Source: Lachnospiraceae bacterium
GTDB lineage: Bacteria > Bacillota > Clostridia > Lachnospirales > Lachnospiraceae
Assembly: GCA_017412265.1 (NCBI GenBank)
Contig: JAFPYK010000225.1
Coordinates: forward strand, 1-17,884
Direction of reading: 5' to 3'
Length of the DNA: 17,884 nt
Shown here: one piece after another, positions 7,025 through 14,440 of the stretch
Numbering within the stretch: position 1 is the first letter of the stretch
How the letters are laid out: each line of letters starts with the position of its first letter
The notes under the pieces: model-generated
What the model was told of the DNA's origin: nothing
The model's database searches: none
What the model saw: only the letters and a program-made list of their open reading frames with translations
Made by a program: the position numbers and the translations under genes

Positions 7025-7718
7025 GACGACGATTCTGGTCGTGGAGGACGACGCGCCGATCCGCAATCTGATCACAACGACGCTGAAGGCACATGATTAT
7101 AAATATCTGACGGCCCCGAACGGGGAGCAGGCCATCCTGGCGGCTTCTTCGTATCAGCCAGATATCGTGCTTCTGGATCTGGGACTGCCGGACCTGGACG
7201 GTGTGGAGGTGATCGAGCGGATCCGCAGCTGGTCGAACCTGCCGATCATCGTGATCAGCGCGCGAAGCGAGGACGAGGACAAGATCCAGGCTCTCGACGC
7301 GGGCGCGGATGATTATCTGACGAAACCCTTCTCGGTGGAGGAGCTTCTGGCAAGGCTTCGCGTGACGCAGCGGCGGCTGGCGATCACATCCAATGAGGCT
7401 CCCGGGTCTCCGGTTTTCGTCAACGGGAACCTGAAGATCGATTATGCCGCAGGCTGTACATACCTGAACGGAGAGGAGCTGCACCTGACGCCGATGGAAT
7501 ATAAGATCCTGTGCGTGCTGGCGCAGAATGTGGGAAAGGTGCTCACACACAAGTACCTGACACAGAAGGTCTGGGGCAGCAGCTGGGAGAACCAGGTGGC
7601 ATCCCTGCGCGTATTTGTGGCGACGCTTCGCAGGAAGCTGGAGCCGGAGCCGGACTCTCCGCAGATGATACAGACCCATGTGGGGGTCGGCTACCGGATG
7701 CTGAAGGTGGAAACATAA
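7017..7718 (+). CDS. KdpE-like response regulator (OmpR/PhoB type)
   Basis: This 233-aa transcription regulator is the partner of the preceding kinase. The receiver domain (1-120) has the acidic pair E10-D11-D12, phosphoacceptor D54 in LLDLGLPDLDG and the conserved Lys in DDYLTKPF. A winged-helix DNA-binding domain covers about 130-230, with the typical LTPMEYKILCVLAQNVGKVLTH and GVGYRM segments. The SD AGAGGTGA (7003-7010) lies inside the kinase gene, and the eight-base overlap implies coupled translation. No kdpFABC genes are visible; targets may be ktrA itself, the nearby ATPase or genes elsewhere. Confidence 0.93.
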   Translation: MNKTTILVVEDDAPIRNLITTTLKAHDYKYLTAPNGEQAILAASSYQPDIVLLDLGLPDLDGVEVIERIRSWSNLPIIVISARSEDEDKIQALDAGADDYLTKPFSVEELLARLRVTQRRLAITSNEAPGSPVFVNGNLKIDYAAGCTYLNGEELHLTPMEYKILCVLAQNVGKVLTHKYLTQKVWGSSWENQVASLRVFVATLRRKLEPEPDSPQMIQTHVGVGYRMLKVET

Positions 7719-7746
7719 ATGCGTCCAGATAACTCCGCTCATAAAA

Positions 7747-7805
7747 CCATTGCATCCGCGGATCCGGCGGCAGGCCGGGTCACGTCGGGTGCAATGGCTT
7801 TTTTT
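7747..7805 (+). terminator. Terminator after the kdpE-like gene
   Basis: CCATTGCA (7747-7754) pairs with TGCAATGG (7790-7797), extended inward by a wobble and two G-C pairs. It is followed by C and seven Ts (7799-7805). The 30-base loop contains GC-rich sequence that can fold again. It closes the ktrA-kdpE operon. Confidence 0.8.
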
Positions 7806-7849
7806 GCGTCTGTGAGGGGGAAATCCGGCCTCATGTGCGGGCCGGCGGA

Positions 7850-7878
7850 TTGTATTTTCCGGGCCGGCTTGGTACAAT
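7850..7878 (+). promoter_or_regulatory. Sigma-A-type promoter for the P-type ATPase gene
   Basis: TACAAT (7873-7878) matches the -10 consensus at five of six positions. It lies 17 bases after a weak -35, TTGTAT (7850-7855), which matches three of six. Placement between the kdpE terminator and the ATPase gene supports the call. Confidence 0.6.
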
Positions 7879-7887
7879 CAAGGTACG

Positions 7888-7906
7888 CGGGCCCGTCCGG
7901 GGCCCG
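7888..7906 (+). promoter_or_regulatory. Leader hairpin directly before the ATPase SD
   Basis: CGGGCCC (7888-7894) pairs perfectly with GGGCCCG (7900-7906) over a five-base loop. The stem would lie at the very 5' end of the predicted transcript and its last base is the first base of the SD GGAGGAGG (7906-7913). It could stabilise the message or limit ribosome access; no known riboswitch fold is recognised. Confidence 0.45.
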
Positions 7907-7920
7907 GAGGAGGATTGTTC

Positions 7921-10428
7921 ATGGGTTTATTTCACAGGAAAACCGTGGGGGAACTGGAAGCCGAGCGGGAGGCGAAGATCGCGAAGGAGAACCGGATCGA
8001 GAGGCAGGAGATGCCCCGGCTGTTTCCTTCGGTGAAGGAGGGACTGACGTCGGAGCAGGCGGAAGCGCTGACGGCGGCGGGCTGGTATAACGCGCCGGTC
8101 GAGTCTCCTTCCAAGAGCATCGGAGAGATCATCCGCTCGCATGTCTTTACGTATTTCAACCTGATATTTGTCATATTCGCGGTGATGCTCATCAGCGTGG
8201 GCTCGTTTCGCGACCTGACGTTTGTGCCGGTCATTCTGTCCAACACACTGATCGGTATCATTCAGGAGATCCGGGCGAAGAAGACGCTGGACGCGCTGAC
8301 GATGCTGCACGCGCCGAAATCGGTCGTGATCCGGGACGGAGAGGAGAAGGAGATCCCCTCGGAGGCCCTGGTGCGTGACGATATCCTGGTGCTGAAGGCG
8401 GGGGACCAGATCCCGGCGGATGCTGTGGTGGCGGAAGGAGAGGCATTTGTCAACGAGTCGCTACTGACCGGCGAGGCGGACGAGGTGCACAAGGAGGTGG
8501 AGGATGAGCTGCTCTCCGGCAGCTTCCTGGTCTCCGGCGAGTGCCTGGCCAGGGTCGAGCAGGTGGGAGCGGACTCCTACATCTCGCATCTGACGCTGAA
8601 GGCGAAGGCGAGCCGGGAGGGCGAGCAGTCGGAGATGATCCGTTCGCTTAACATCCTGGTCAAATGTATCGGCATCGCGATCTTGCCGGTGGCGGGGCTG
8701 ATGTTCTACCAGCAGTATATCGTCGGGGGCGTCGCGCTGAAGGAGAGCTTCCGCGCGATCGTGGCGGCCTGCATCGGGATGATCCCGGAGGGCCTGTTCC
8801 TGCTGGCGAGTGTGACGCTCGTGATCAGCACCCTGCGGCTTGCGGGGCGGAAGGTGCTGGTGCATGAGATGAAATGCATCGAGACCCTGGCGCGGGTGGA
8901 TGTGCTCTGCGTGGACAAGACGGGCACGATCACGAGCCCGGAGATGTGCGTGGAGGAGATGGTCCGGGTGCAGAAGCCGGAGGCTGCGATGCGCTCTGCG
9001 GGGGCAGAGGCGCAGGAGATCCCGGCGAAGAAGGCTTACTCTGACGAAGAGGTGCGCGGGCTGATCAGTGATTTTGCGGCGGCGCAGGCGGCGGACAATA
9101 TCACGATGTCCGCGATGAAGGCATTCTTCACAGGGCCTGCCGGAAGAGAAGCGGTCTCGCTCACCGGTTTTTCCTCGCGCTACAAGTACAGCAGCGTGAC
9201 CTTCGCGGAGGGCTGCTTCGTGCTTGGCGCGCCGGAATTTCTGCTGCGTGAGGCATTTGCGGATTATCAGGAGCAGATTGAGACATATACCTCGCAGGGG
9301 AAGCGGGTGCTGGTCTTCGGGTGCTGCAGCGAGGCGGCGGACGGAGGCGAGCTCACCGGGAATGTGGATCCGGAGGCGCTGGTCGTGCTGTCGAACCCGA
9401 TCCGGGAGAGTGCGCCGGAGACCTTCCGGTACTTCGCCGAGCAGGGCGTGACGATCAAGGTCATCTCTGGGGACAACCCGGTGACGGTCTCGCAGGTTGC
9501 GCGGCAGGCGGGCATCGAGGGCGCGGACAATTATATCGACGCGTCGACGCTGACGAACAACAAGGTTATCGAAGAGGCTGTGGAGCGGTATACGGTCTTC
9601 GGGCGGGTTACGCCGGAGCAGAAGCGCAAGTTCGTGAAAGCGCTTCAGAAGGCGGGCCATACCGTGGCGATGACCGGCGACGGCGTGAACGACGTGCTGG
9701 CGCTCAAGGACGCGGACTGCTCGGTAGCGATGGCGTCCGGGAGCTCCGCGGCGGTGCAGGCGTCGAAGCTCGTGCTGCTGGATTCGGATTTCTCGCATAT
9801 GCCGGACGTGGTGACGGAAGGGCGGCAGGTCGTTAACAACCTGCAGCGCTCGGGCAGCCTGTTCCTGGTGAAGAATATCTTCTCGCTGATTCTCGCGGTG
9901 CTCTCGCTGTGCTTCGCGATCACCTACCCGCTGACACCGAACCAGGTCACGCTGATCAGTACATTTACGATCGGCATCCCGGCCTTCCTGCTCTCGCAGA
10001 TGCCGGACCGCGACCGGATCCGCGGAAGCTTTATCGGCAATATCTTCCTCAAGGCGCTGCCGGGCGGCCTGACGGACGTGATCATGGTGGCTGCCATGGT
10101 CGGCTTCGGCAAGGCGCTTGAGGTGACGCCGCAGGAGATCGGGACGGCCTCGGTGGCCCTGCTGGGCGTGGTCGGGCTGATGGTGCTCTATTCGATCAGC
10201 CGGCCGATGGACAAGTACAAATGGGCGATCTTCGTATTCTGCGCGGCGGGGCTTCTGCTGGGATTCTTCCTGCTGGGGAACCTGTTCGGAATCTCGGATC
10301 TCTCCACGAAGGCCATCCTGCTGTGCGTGAACTTCGGGATTATGACAGAGCCGTTCATGCGGTATCTGACAAGGATCGCGGAGAAGATCGCGGGGCTGTT
10401 TCGCGGCAGGCAGCCGGCCGAACCATAA
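7921..10428 (+). CDS. Cation-translocating P-type ATPase, CtpE-like
   Basis: This 835-aa membrane ion pump is driven by ATP through an aspartyl phosphate. Visible motifs: LLTGEAD at 181-187 (actuator TGE), IPEGL at 288-292 in the fourth membrane helix, phosphorylation site D332 in VDKTGT, and TGDGVNDV at 585-592 in the hinge. Segments such as IIQEIRAKKTLDAL followed by LHAPKSVVIRDG closely resemble mycobacterial CtpE, a calcium transporter linked to cell-surface integrity. Calcium is therefore the first candidate, though other divalent ions are possible. There is no N-terminal heavy-metal-binding domain. The ATG at 7921 is chosen because the SD GGAGGAGG ends seven bases before it; the in-frame TTG at 7915 is too close. 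The gene stands alone between two terminators. Confidence 0.9.
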   Translation: MGLFHRKTVGELEAEREAKIAKENRIERQEMPRLFPSVKEGLTSEQAEALTAAGWYNAPVESPSKSIGEIIRSHVFTYFNLIFVIFAVMLISVGSFRDLTFVPVILSNTLIGIIQEIRAKKTLDALTMLHAPKSVVIRDGEEKEIPSEALVRDDILVLKAGDQIPADAVVAEGEAFVNESLLTGEADEVHKEVEDELLSGSFLVSGECLARVEQVGADSYISHLTLKAKASREGEQSEMIRSLNILVKCIGIAILPVAGLMFYQQYIVGGVALKESFRAIVAACIGMIPEGLFLLASVTLVISTLRLAGRKVLVHEMKCIETLARVDVLCVDKTGTITSPEMCVEEMVRVQKPEAAMRSAGAEAQEIPAKKAYSDEEVRGLISDFAAAQAADNITMSAMKAFFTGPAGREAVSLTGFSSRYKYSSVTFAEGCFVLGAPEFLLREAFADYQEQIETYTSQGKRVLVFGCCSEAADGGELTGNVDPEALVVLSNPIRESAPETFRYFAEQGVTIKVISGDNPVTVSQVARQAGIEGADNYIDASTLTNNKVIEEAVERYTVFGRVTPEQKRKFVKALQKAGHTVAMTGDGVNDVLALKDADCSVAMASGSSAAVQASKLVLLDSDFSHMPDVVTEGRQVVNNLQRSGSLFLVKNIFSLILAVLSLCFAITYPLTPNQVTLISTFTIGIPAFLLSQMPDRDRIRGSFIGNIFLKALPGGLTDVIMVAAMVGFGKALEVTPQEIGTASVALLGVVGLMVLYSISRPMDKYKWAIFVFCAAGLLLGFFLLGNLFGISDLSTKAILLCVNFGIMTEPFMRYLTRIAEKIAGLFRGRQPAEP

Positions 10429-10435
10429 GACAATA

Positions 10436-10484
10436 AACAGAGGGACAACGGTTTGAACGAACCGTTGTCCCTCTGTTGTTTTTC
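10436..10484. terminator. Bidirectional terminator between converging genes
   Basis: An 18-bp perfect stem, AACAGAGGGACAACGGTT (10436-10453) with its complement at 10460-10477, has a six-base loop and GTTTTTC after it on the plus strand. Read on the minus strand it is followed by TTTATTGTCTTA. It lies between the ends of the ATPase gene and the aldolase gene and probably stops both. Confidence 0.9.
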
Positions 10485-10516
10485 TGCAAATAATCAGGCA
10501 GTCCGCCGGGAAAGGA

Positions 10517-11200
10517 TCATTCCGGGACGGTCAGCATCGTGGCGTCTTCTCCGTAGGCTCTGCGGAAATTCTGCTCGAAGCGGTCCACCGAGACATCGGT
10601 GGAAGGGTTGAAGATCAGGGCTTCCAGCACATCCGGAGGGGCTGTGACGCATTCAATGCCTTCCTCGCAGAGTGACTGGATCTGCATGGAGTTCTTGAAG
10701 CTGGCGGCCAGGACCTCGCAGGGATACTCGTGGACCGCGAGCATCTCGCGGATGGAGAGGGCGACGCCTTCTCCGTCATAGCCCATCTCGTCGATGCGGT
10801 TGACGTAAGGGGCGACAAAGCTCGCGCCGGCTTTTGCGGCGAGGAATGCCTGCATCGGGGAGAGAATGGCTGTCGCGGTCACGCGCACGCCTTCCTCCGA
10901 GAGCGCGCGGATGGCCCGGTAGCCGTCCGGCGTCACCGGGATCTTGATGTAGGTATCATCGCCCAGGATCCGCAGGATGCGGTGCGCCTCCTCGATCATG
11001 CCCTCACAGTCGCGGCGGAGCACTTCCACATGCAGGTCGCGGCCGTGGCCGATGATCTCGCGGATCTCGCGCAGCACTTCAAAGGGAGGGCGGGCGCTCC
11101 TCGCGATAATCGTCGGATTCGTCGTGATGCCGTCAATCGGCAGGTAGTTCATCAATTCGCGGATCTTCTTCGTATCCGCATCGTCAATATAAAGTTTCAT
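10517..11200 (-). CDS. Fructose-6-phosphate aldolase / transaldolase-like protein
   Basis: This 227-aa class I aldolase of the small transaldolase (FSA/TalC) family uses a Schiff-base lysine. D6 near the first strand, TTNPTII (26-32), Schiff-base K86 in YIKIPVT, and APYVNRID (130-137) with Y132 align with E. coli FSA (Lys85, Tyr131). At the position of FSA Gln59 it has E59, as in true transaldolases, so cleavage of fructose 6-phosphate versus transaldolase activity cannot be decided by residues alone. The ATG is at 11198-11200, preceded on the minus strand by AGAGGAGA seven bases away. It is divergent from the sugar ABC operon and may process the sugar that operon imports. Confidence 0.88.
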   Translation of the reverse strand: MKLYIDDADTKKIRELMNYLPIDGITTNPTIIARSARPPFEVLREIREIIGHGRDLHVEVLRRDCEGMIEEAHRILRILGDDTYIKIPVTPDGYRAIRALSEEGVRVTATAILSPMQAFLAAKAGASFVAPYVNRIDEMGYDGEGVALSIREMLAVHEYPCEVLAASFKNSMQIQSLCEEGIECVTAPPDVLEALIFNPSTDVSVDRFEQNFRRAYGEDATMLTVPE

Positions 11201-11567
11201 ACAAAGTCTCCTCTCTCAGGAAGTTACGGTCTGTTTTCTCCATTATAGCACACCCACGGGAACTGAAAAGAGAAAAGATATCTCTTGCAACGGAGAGAAT
11301 ATCGTTGATCGTCTTGGGGGCAAGAGGCCTGCCGGAAGGGAAGTGCTCCTGCTGCTCCAGGCTGAGCGCAAACCTCGCGAGATCTCGCCGGCGGATGCTG
11401 CAGACGGGCTGCGGGCCCAGTGCCGGAAGCAGGTGCTTCTGCAGAATGTTTCGATATTTGACATATGTGGAAGGCTGAACCTGCGGTTTTTTGGCGGCAA
11501 GCCATTCAGAAGCGGTTTCTTCGAAGGTCATTCCGGTCTTCGGATTGTTCGCAAATTCTTGAGACAT
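11184..11567 (-). pseudogene. Truncated tyrosine integrase, N-terminal core-binding domain only
   Basis: The frame opens with ATG (11567 to 11565) behind the good SD AAGGAG and encodes 127 aa. Residues 12-106 look like the SAM-like core-binding domain of phage or transposon tyrosine recombinases (MTFEETASEWL, PSTYVKYRNILQKHLLPALG, KTINDILSVARDIF). The similarity stops near residue 106 (about 11250). The last 21 residues are a readthrough into the aldolase promoter and start, overlapping that gene by 17 bases. The whole catalytic domain with its Arg-His-Arg-Tyr residues is absent and not found elsewhere in the window. It is most likely the relic of an integrated element, although the intact start leaves a small expressed protein possible. 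Confidence 0.75.
11242..11269 (-). promoter_or_regulatory. Promoter of the aldolase gene, built at the integrase scar
   Basis: On the minus strand a perfect TATAAT (11247 to 11242) follows TTTTCA (11269 to 11264, four of six -35 bases) after a 16-base spacer. The -35 lies within the integrase remnant and the -10 just past its homologous end. Confidence 0.6.
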
Positions 11568-11651
11568 GAGTTTTTCTCCTTTACGTTTTCTGTAACCTAT
11601 CCAGCTGCCTAAAAAAACAAAAAAATGAGATGCGAAATCGTCTCCTGTGTA

Positions 11652-11680
11652 TTGACAAACGAAAGAAGGTGACGCAAAAT
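11652..11680 (+). promoter_or_regulatory. Promoter of the sugar ABC operon
   Basis: A perfect -35 TTGACA (11652-11657) is followed after 17 bases by CAAAAT (11675-11680), four of six -10 bases. The predicted start lies about 140 bases before the first gene, leaving a leader that holds two inverted repeats. Confidence 0.6.
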
Positions 11681-11691
11681 AAAAGGCAGTT

Positions 11692-11741
11692 GAACATGTT
11701 CTGGGTATACGTTTTCGCAGAGTAAAACATACTGCGAAAAC
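11692..11741 (+). promoter_or_regulatory. Inverted repeats in the ABC operon leader (candidate operators)
   Basis: GAACATGTTC (11692-11701) is a 10-bp palindrome just downstream of the predicted start. GTTTTCGCAG (11711-11720) and CTGCGAAAAC (11732-11741) are a perfect 10-bp inverted repeat with an 11-base gap, so the half-sites start 21 bp apart, two helical turns. This suits a dimeric repressor, but it could also form an RNA hairpin. There is no T run after it, so it is not a terminator. The rest of 11568-11827 shows nothing else I can name. Confidence 0.5.
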
Positions 11742-11827
11742 CTGATTGTACTACGAACTACATGCGGATTCTAGTATCTACAGCCTGATCCGGGGCTGGT
11801 TTCTTAACCGAATACGGAGGTGAGACG

Positions 11828-13333
11828 GTGGCAAAAGAACAAGTATTATTGATGTCTGACATCGACAAGCGTTTCGGCGGTGTCCACGCGTTGGACCATG
11901 TCACCTTTGAAGTACTCAAAGGTGAAGTGCACGTGCTGATGGGCGAGAACGGTGCAGGCAAATCGACTCTGATGAAGATCCTGGACGGTCTGTATACGGC
12001 AGATTCCGGCAAGGTGTTCATCGACGGTGAGGAAGTTCATATTACTTCCCCGCTGCAGGCGAGAGACCTGGGCGTCGCGATGATTCATCAGGAGTTATCC
12101 ATGTGCGAGAACATGACCATTGCCGAGAATATTTTCCGCGGCGAGGAAATGGGCAAGTACGGCATGGTGGACTTTAAGAAGATGTATGCGGATGCGCAGA
12201 AGATTCTGGACGACATGAACCTGAAGCTGAATGCGCATACCATCGTCAAGACCCTGTCCATCGCGCAGAAGCAGATGGTGGAGATCGCGGGCGCGGTTTC
12301 GCATAACGCGAAGATCGTGATCATGGATGAGCCGACCTCTTCCCTGACGGAAGTGGAGATCAAGGAGCTGTTCAAGATCGTCAGAGATCTGAAGGCGAAG
12401 GATACCGGCATTATCTATATCTCCCATCGTATGAACGAGACATTCGTGATCGGTGACCGGGTTACCGTCATGCGAGACGGCCAGTACATCGATACGCTGA
12501 ATGTTGCGGAGACCAACGAGGACGCGATCATCGAGCTGATGGTCGGCCGTGCAATCACGGAAGTGTATGAGGGTGAGCGCGCGGAAGGCGGCGAAGTGGT
12601 CCTGAAGGTGGAGCATTTCACCAATGAGAAATTAAAAGACTGCTCGTTTGAGCTGCGCAAGGGCGAGATTCTGGGATTCTCCGGCCTGGTCGGCGCGGGA
12701 CGTACCGAGCTGATGCGCGCGGTGTTCGCGCTGGACAAGGTCGAGCCGGGGGCAAAGATGACACTGTTCGGCAAGGAAGTGCATTTCAAGCGCGTGCAGG
12801 ATGCGATCGACGCCGGAATCGGCATGGTGCCGGAGGATCGTCGAGGAGCCGGACTGGTTCTCGGGCACAGCGTGGCAACCAACCTGACGATCGCCGTCCT
12901 TAAGAAGTTCATCAAGGGTATCCGGGTGGACAAGAAGAAGGAGCGCGAGATCGTGGAGGAATACCGCCACAAACTCTCCATTAAGACCACGGGTCCCGAT
13001 CAGGTGTGCGGAGACCTCTCCGGCGGAAACCAGCAGAAGGTTGTTATCTCCAAGTGGCTGGCCGCAGAGCCGAAGATCCTGATCATGGATGAGCCGACCC
13101 GAGGCATTGACGTAGGTGCGAAGCATGAGATCTATCAGCTGATGCGCCGGCTGGCCTCCGAGGGCGTTTCCATCATCTTTATTTCCAGTGACCTTCCGGA
13201 GATCATCAATATGTCGAGCCGTGTCGTGGTTATGCACGAGGGGCATATCGCCAAGGTGCTCGACGGTGCCGAGGAAGAATTCACACAGACGAAAATCATG
13301 CGCTATGCGACAGGACAAGGACAGGAGAGTTAA
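11828..13333 (+). CDS. Sugar ABC transporter ATP-binding protein (RbsA/MglA/XylG type)
   Basis: This 501-aa tandem ATPase powers uptake of a monosaccharide. The first domain has Walker A GENGAGKST (39-47), a degenerate signature LSIAQKQMVEIA and Walker B with D167-E168. The second has a degenerate Walker A (GLVGAGRTEL), the canonical signature LSGGNQQ (397-403) and Walker B with D421-E422 followed by PTRGIDVGAK. This asymmetry is typical of the ribose/galactose/xylose importer class. The start is GTG at 11828 with the SD GGAGG (11816-11820) seven bases upstream. The permease begins two bases after its stop. Confidence 0.95.
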   Translation: MAKEQVLLMSDIDKRFGGVHALDHVTFEVLKGEVHVLMGENGAGKSTLMKILDGLYTADSGKVFIDGEEVHITSPLQARDLGVAMIHQELSMCENMTIAENIFRGEEMGKYGMVDFKKMYADAQKILDDMNLKLNAHTIVKTLSIAQKQMVEIAGAVSHNAKIVIMDEPTSSLTEVEIKELFKIVRDLKAKDTGIIYISHRMNETFVIGDRVTVMRDGQYIDTLNVAETNEDAIIELMVGRAITEVYEGERAEGGEVVLKVEHFTNEKLKDCSFELRKGEILGFSGLVGAGRTELMRAVFALDKVEPGAKMTLFGKEVHFKRVQDAIDAGIGMVPEDRRGAGLVLGHSVATNLTIAVLKKFIKGIRVDKKKEREIVEEYRHKLSIKTTGPDQVCGDLSGGNQQKVVISKWLAAEPKILIMDEPTRGIDVGAKHEIYQLMRRLASEGVSIIFISSDLPEIINMSSRVVVMHEGHIAKVLDGAEEEFTQTKIMRYATGQGQES

Positions 13334-13335
13334 TA

Positions 13336-14355
13336 ATGAAAACCAAAAAGCCAAATGCATTCCTGAATAAAGTAAAACAGTACTCCGGTGCGCTGACGAT
13401 CCTCGTCGTCCTGCTCGTCGTACTGGCTCTTACAACCAAAACCTTCATGCGAGTGGATAACATCCTCTCCGTGCTGAGAAATATTTCCGTCAACGGCCTG
13501 CTGGCAGCAGGTATCACCTGCGTCATCATCATCGGATGTATCGACCTTTCCCTTGGTTCCACCTGTGCGGCGGCCAGCGTTATCTCGGTTGTGCTTAACA
13601 CCAGTATGGGCTGGAACGTATGGATCTCGATCATCGTAGCGATCCTGGTCGGCGGCTTCATCGGATCGATCAACGGTATCATCCGTGCGAAGACGATGCT
13701 TCCTCCGTTCATTATCACACTGGCCATGCAGCAGACCATCCGCGGCATCGCTTATGTATTTACCGAAGGTACACCGATCATCTCGACGGACAACACTTTC
13801 AACGCCATCGGCAAGCTCTCCTGGCCTACCATCTACAACGCGGCCGGCGAGAAGGTTTTCGAAGGTATCCCGGTGATCTTCTTCATCATGATCGTTGCGC
13901 TGGTCATCGTTGACATCATCCTGTCACGGACCCGTCTGGGCAGACACATGTACGCAGTCGGCGGCAACATGGAAGCGGCCAAGCACTCCGGTATCTCTTA
14001 TACCAGGATCGCTGTCTCTGCTTACGTCATCATGGGTATCATGGCCGGTCTCGGCGGCGTCATCATGTCGTCCCGTCTGTATTCCGGACAGCCGACCATC
14101 GGCGTTGACTTCTCGACAGATGCCATCGCTTCCGCAGTTCTCGGCGGCACCGCTTTCGGCGGCGGCTACGGTTCCATCATGGGATCCTTCATCGGCGCCT
14201 GTATCATCGGTGTCCTGAACTCCGGCATGTCCCACTTAAAGATCGATGCCTACTGGCAGATGGTCGTTAAGGGCATTCTGATCCTCGTGGCGGTCTACTA
14301 CGACTCCATCAAGGATGATTTAAAGATCAAGAGAAAGAAAAAAGCGGAGGGCTGA
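13336..14355 (+). CDS. Sugar ABC transporter permease (RbsC type)
   Basis: This 339-aa inner-membrane permease has about ten hydrophobic helices, starting at about residue 18. The motif GCIDLSLGS (72-80) and the cytosolic coupling segment GGNMEAAKHSGI (about 209-220) are hallmarks of the RbsC/AraH/XylH family. One gene is present, so it should form a homodimer with the tandem ATPase. The SD GGAGAG (13324-13329) overlaps the end of the ATPase gene. Many codons end in C or T rather than in the G common in genes to the left, as in the following lipoprotein gene, which suggests high expression. Confidence 0.95.
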   Translation: MKTKKPNAFLNKVKQYSGALTILVVLLVVLALTTKTFMRVDNILSVLRNISVNGLLAAGITCVIIIGCIDLSLGSTCAAASVISVVLNTSMGWNVWISIIVAILVGGFIGSINGIIRAKTMLPPFIITLAMQQTIRGIAYVFTEGTPIISTDNTFNAIGKLSWPTIYNAAGEKVFEGIPVIFFIMIVALVIVDIILSRTRLGRHMYAVGGNMEAAKHSGISYTRIAVSAYVIMGIMAGLGGVIMSSRLYSGQPTIGVDFSTDAIASAVLGGTAFGGGYGSIMGSFIGACIIGVLNSGMSHLKIDAYWQMVVKGILILVAVYYDSIKDDLKIKRKKKAEG

Positions 14356-14364
14356 TCCTTTGCA

Positions 14365-14378
14365 CGGGCGTGAGCCCG
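14365..14378 (+). promoter_or_regulatory. Intercistronic hairpin with GNRA loop
   Basis: CGGGC (14365-14369) and GCCCG (14374-14378) enclose the tetraloop GTGA, a GNRA-type loop. It lies in the 85-base gap between permease and binding protein. With no T run it is not a terminator; such stems often protect mRNA ends and raise expression of the binding protein. Confidence 0.4.
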
Positions 14379-14440
14379 AACCACTTAGGTAACCAAATTG
14401 TGATCACATAGAATGACATTTTTCATGGAGGAAAAAAGAA

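Noticed and set aside
8461..9798. 445-aa minus-strand open frame opposite the ATPase
   Set aside because: Lies wholly under conserved P-type ATPase motifs on the other strand; no domain or start signal.
11692..11701. LexA/SOS box
   Set aside because: GAACATGTTC has only two bases between GAAC and GTTC, whereas the Gram-positive box needs four; no SOS gene follows.
14399..14408. CRP-type site TGTGATCACA
   Set aside because: The half-sites abut instead of being six bases apart, and the site lies inside an operon; probably a chance palindrome.
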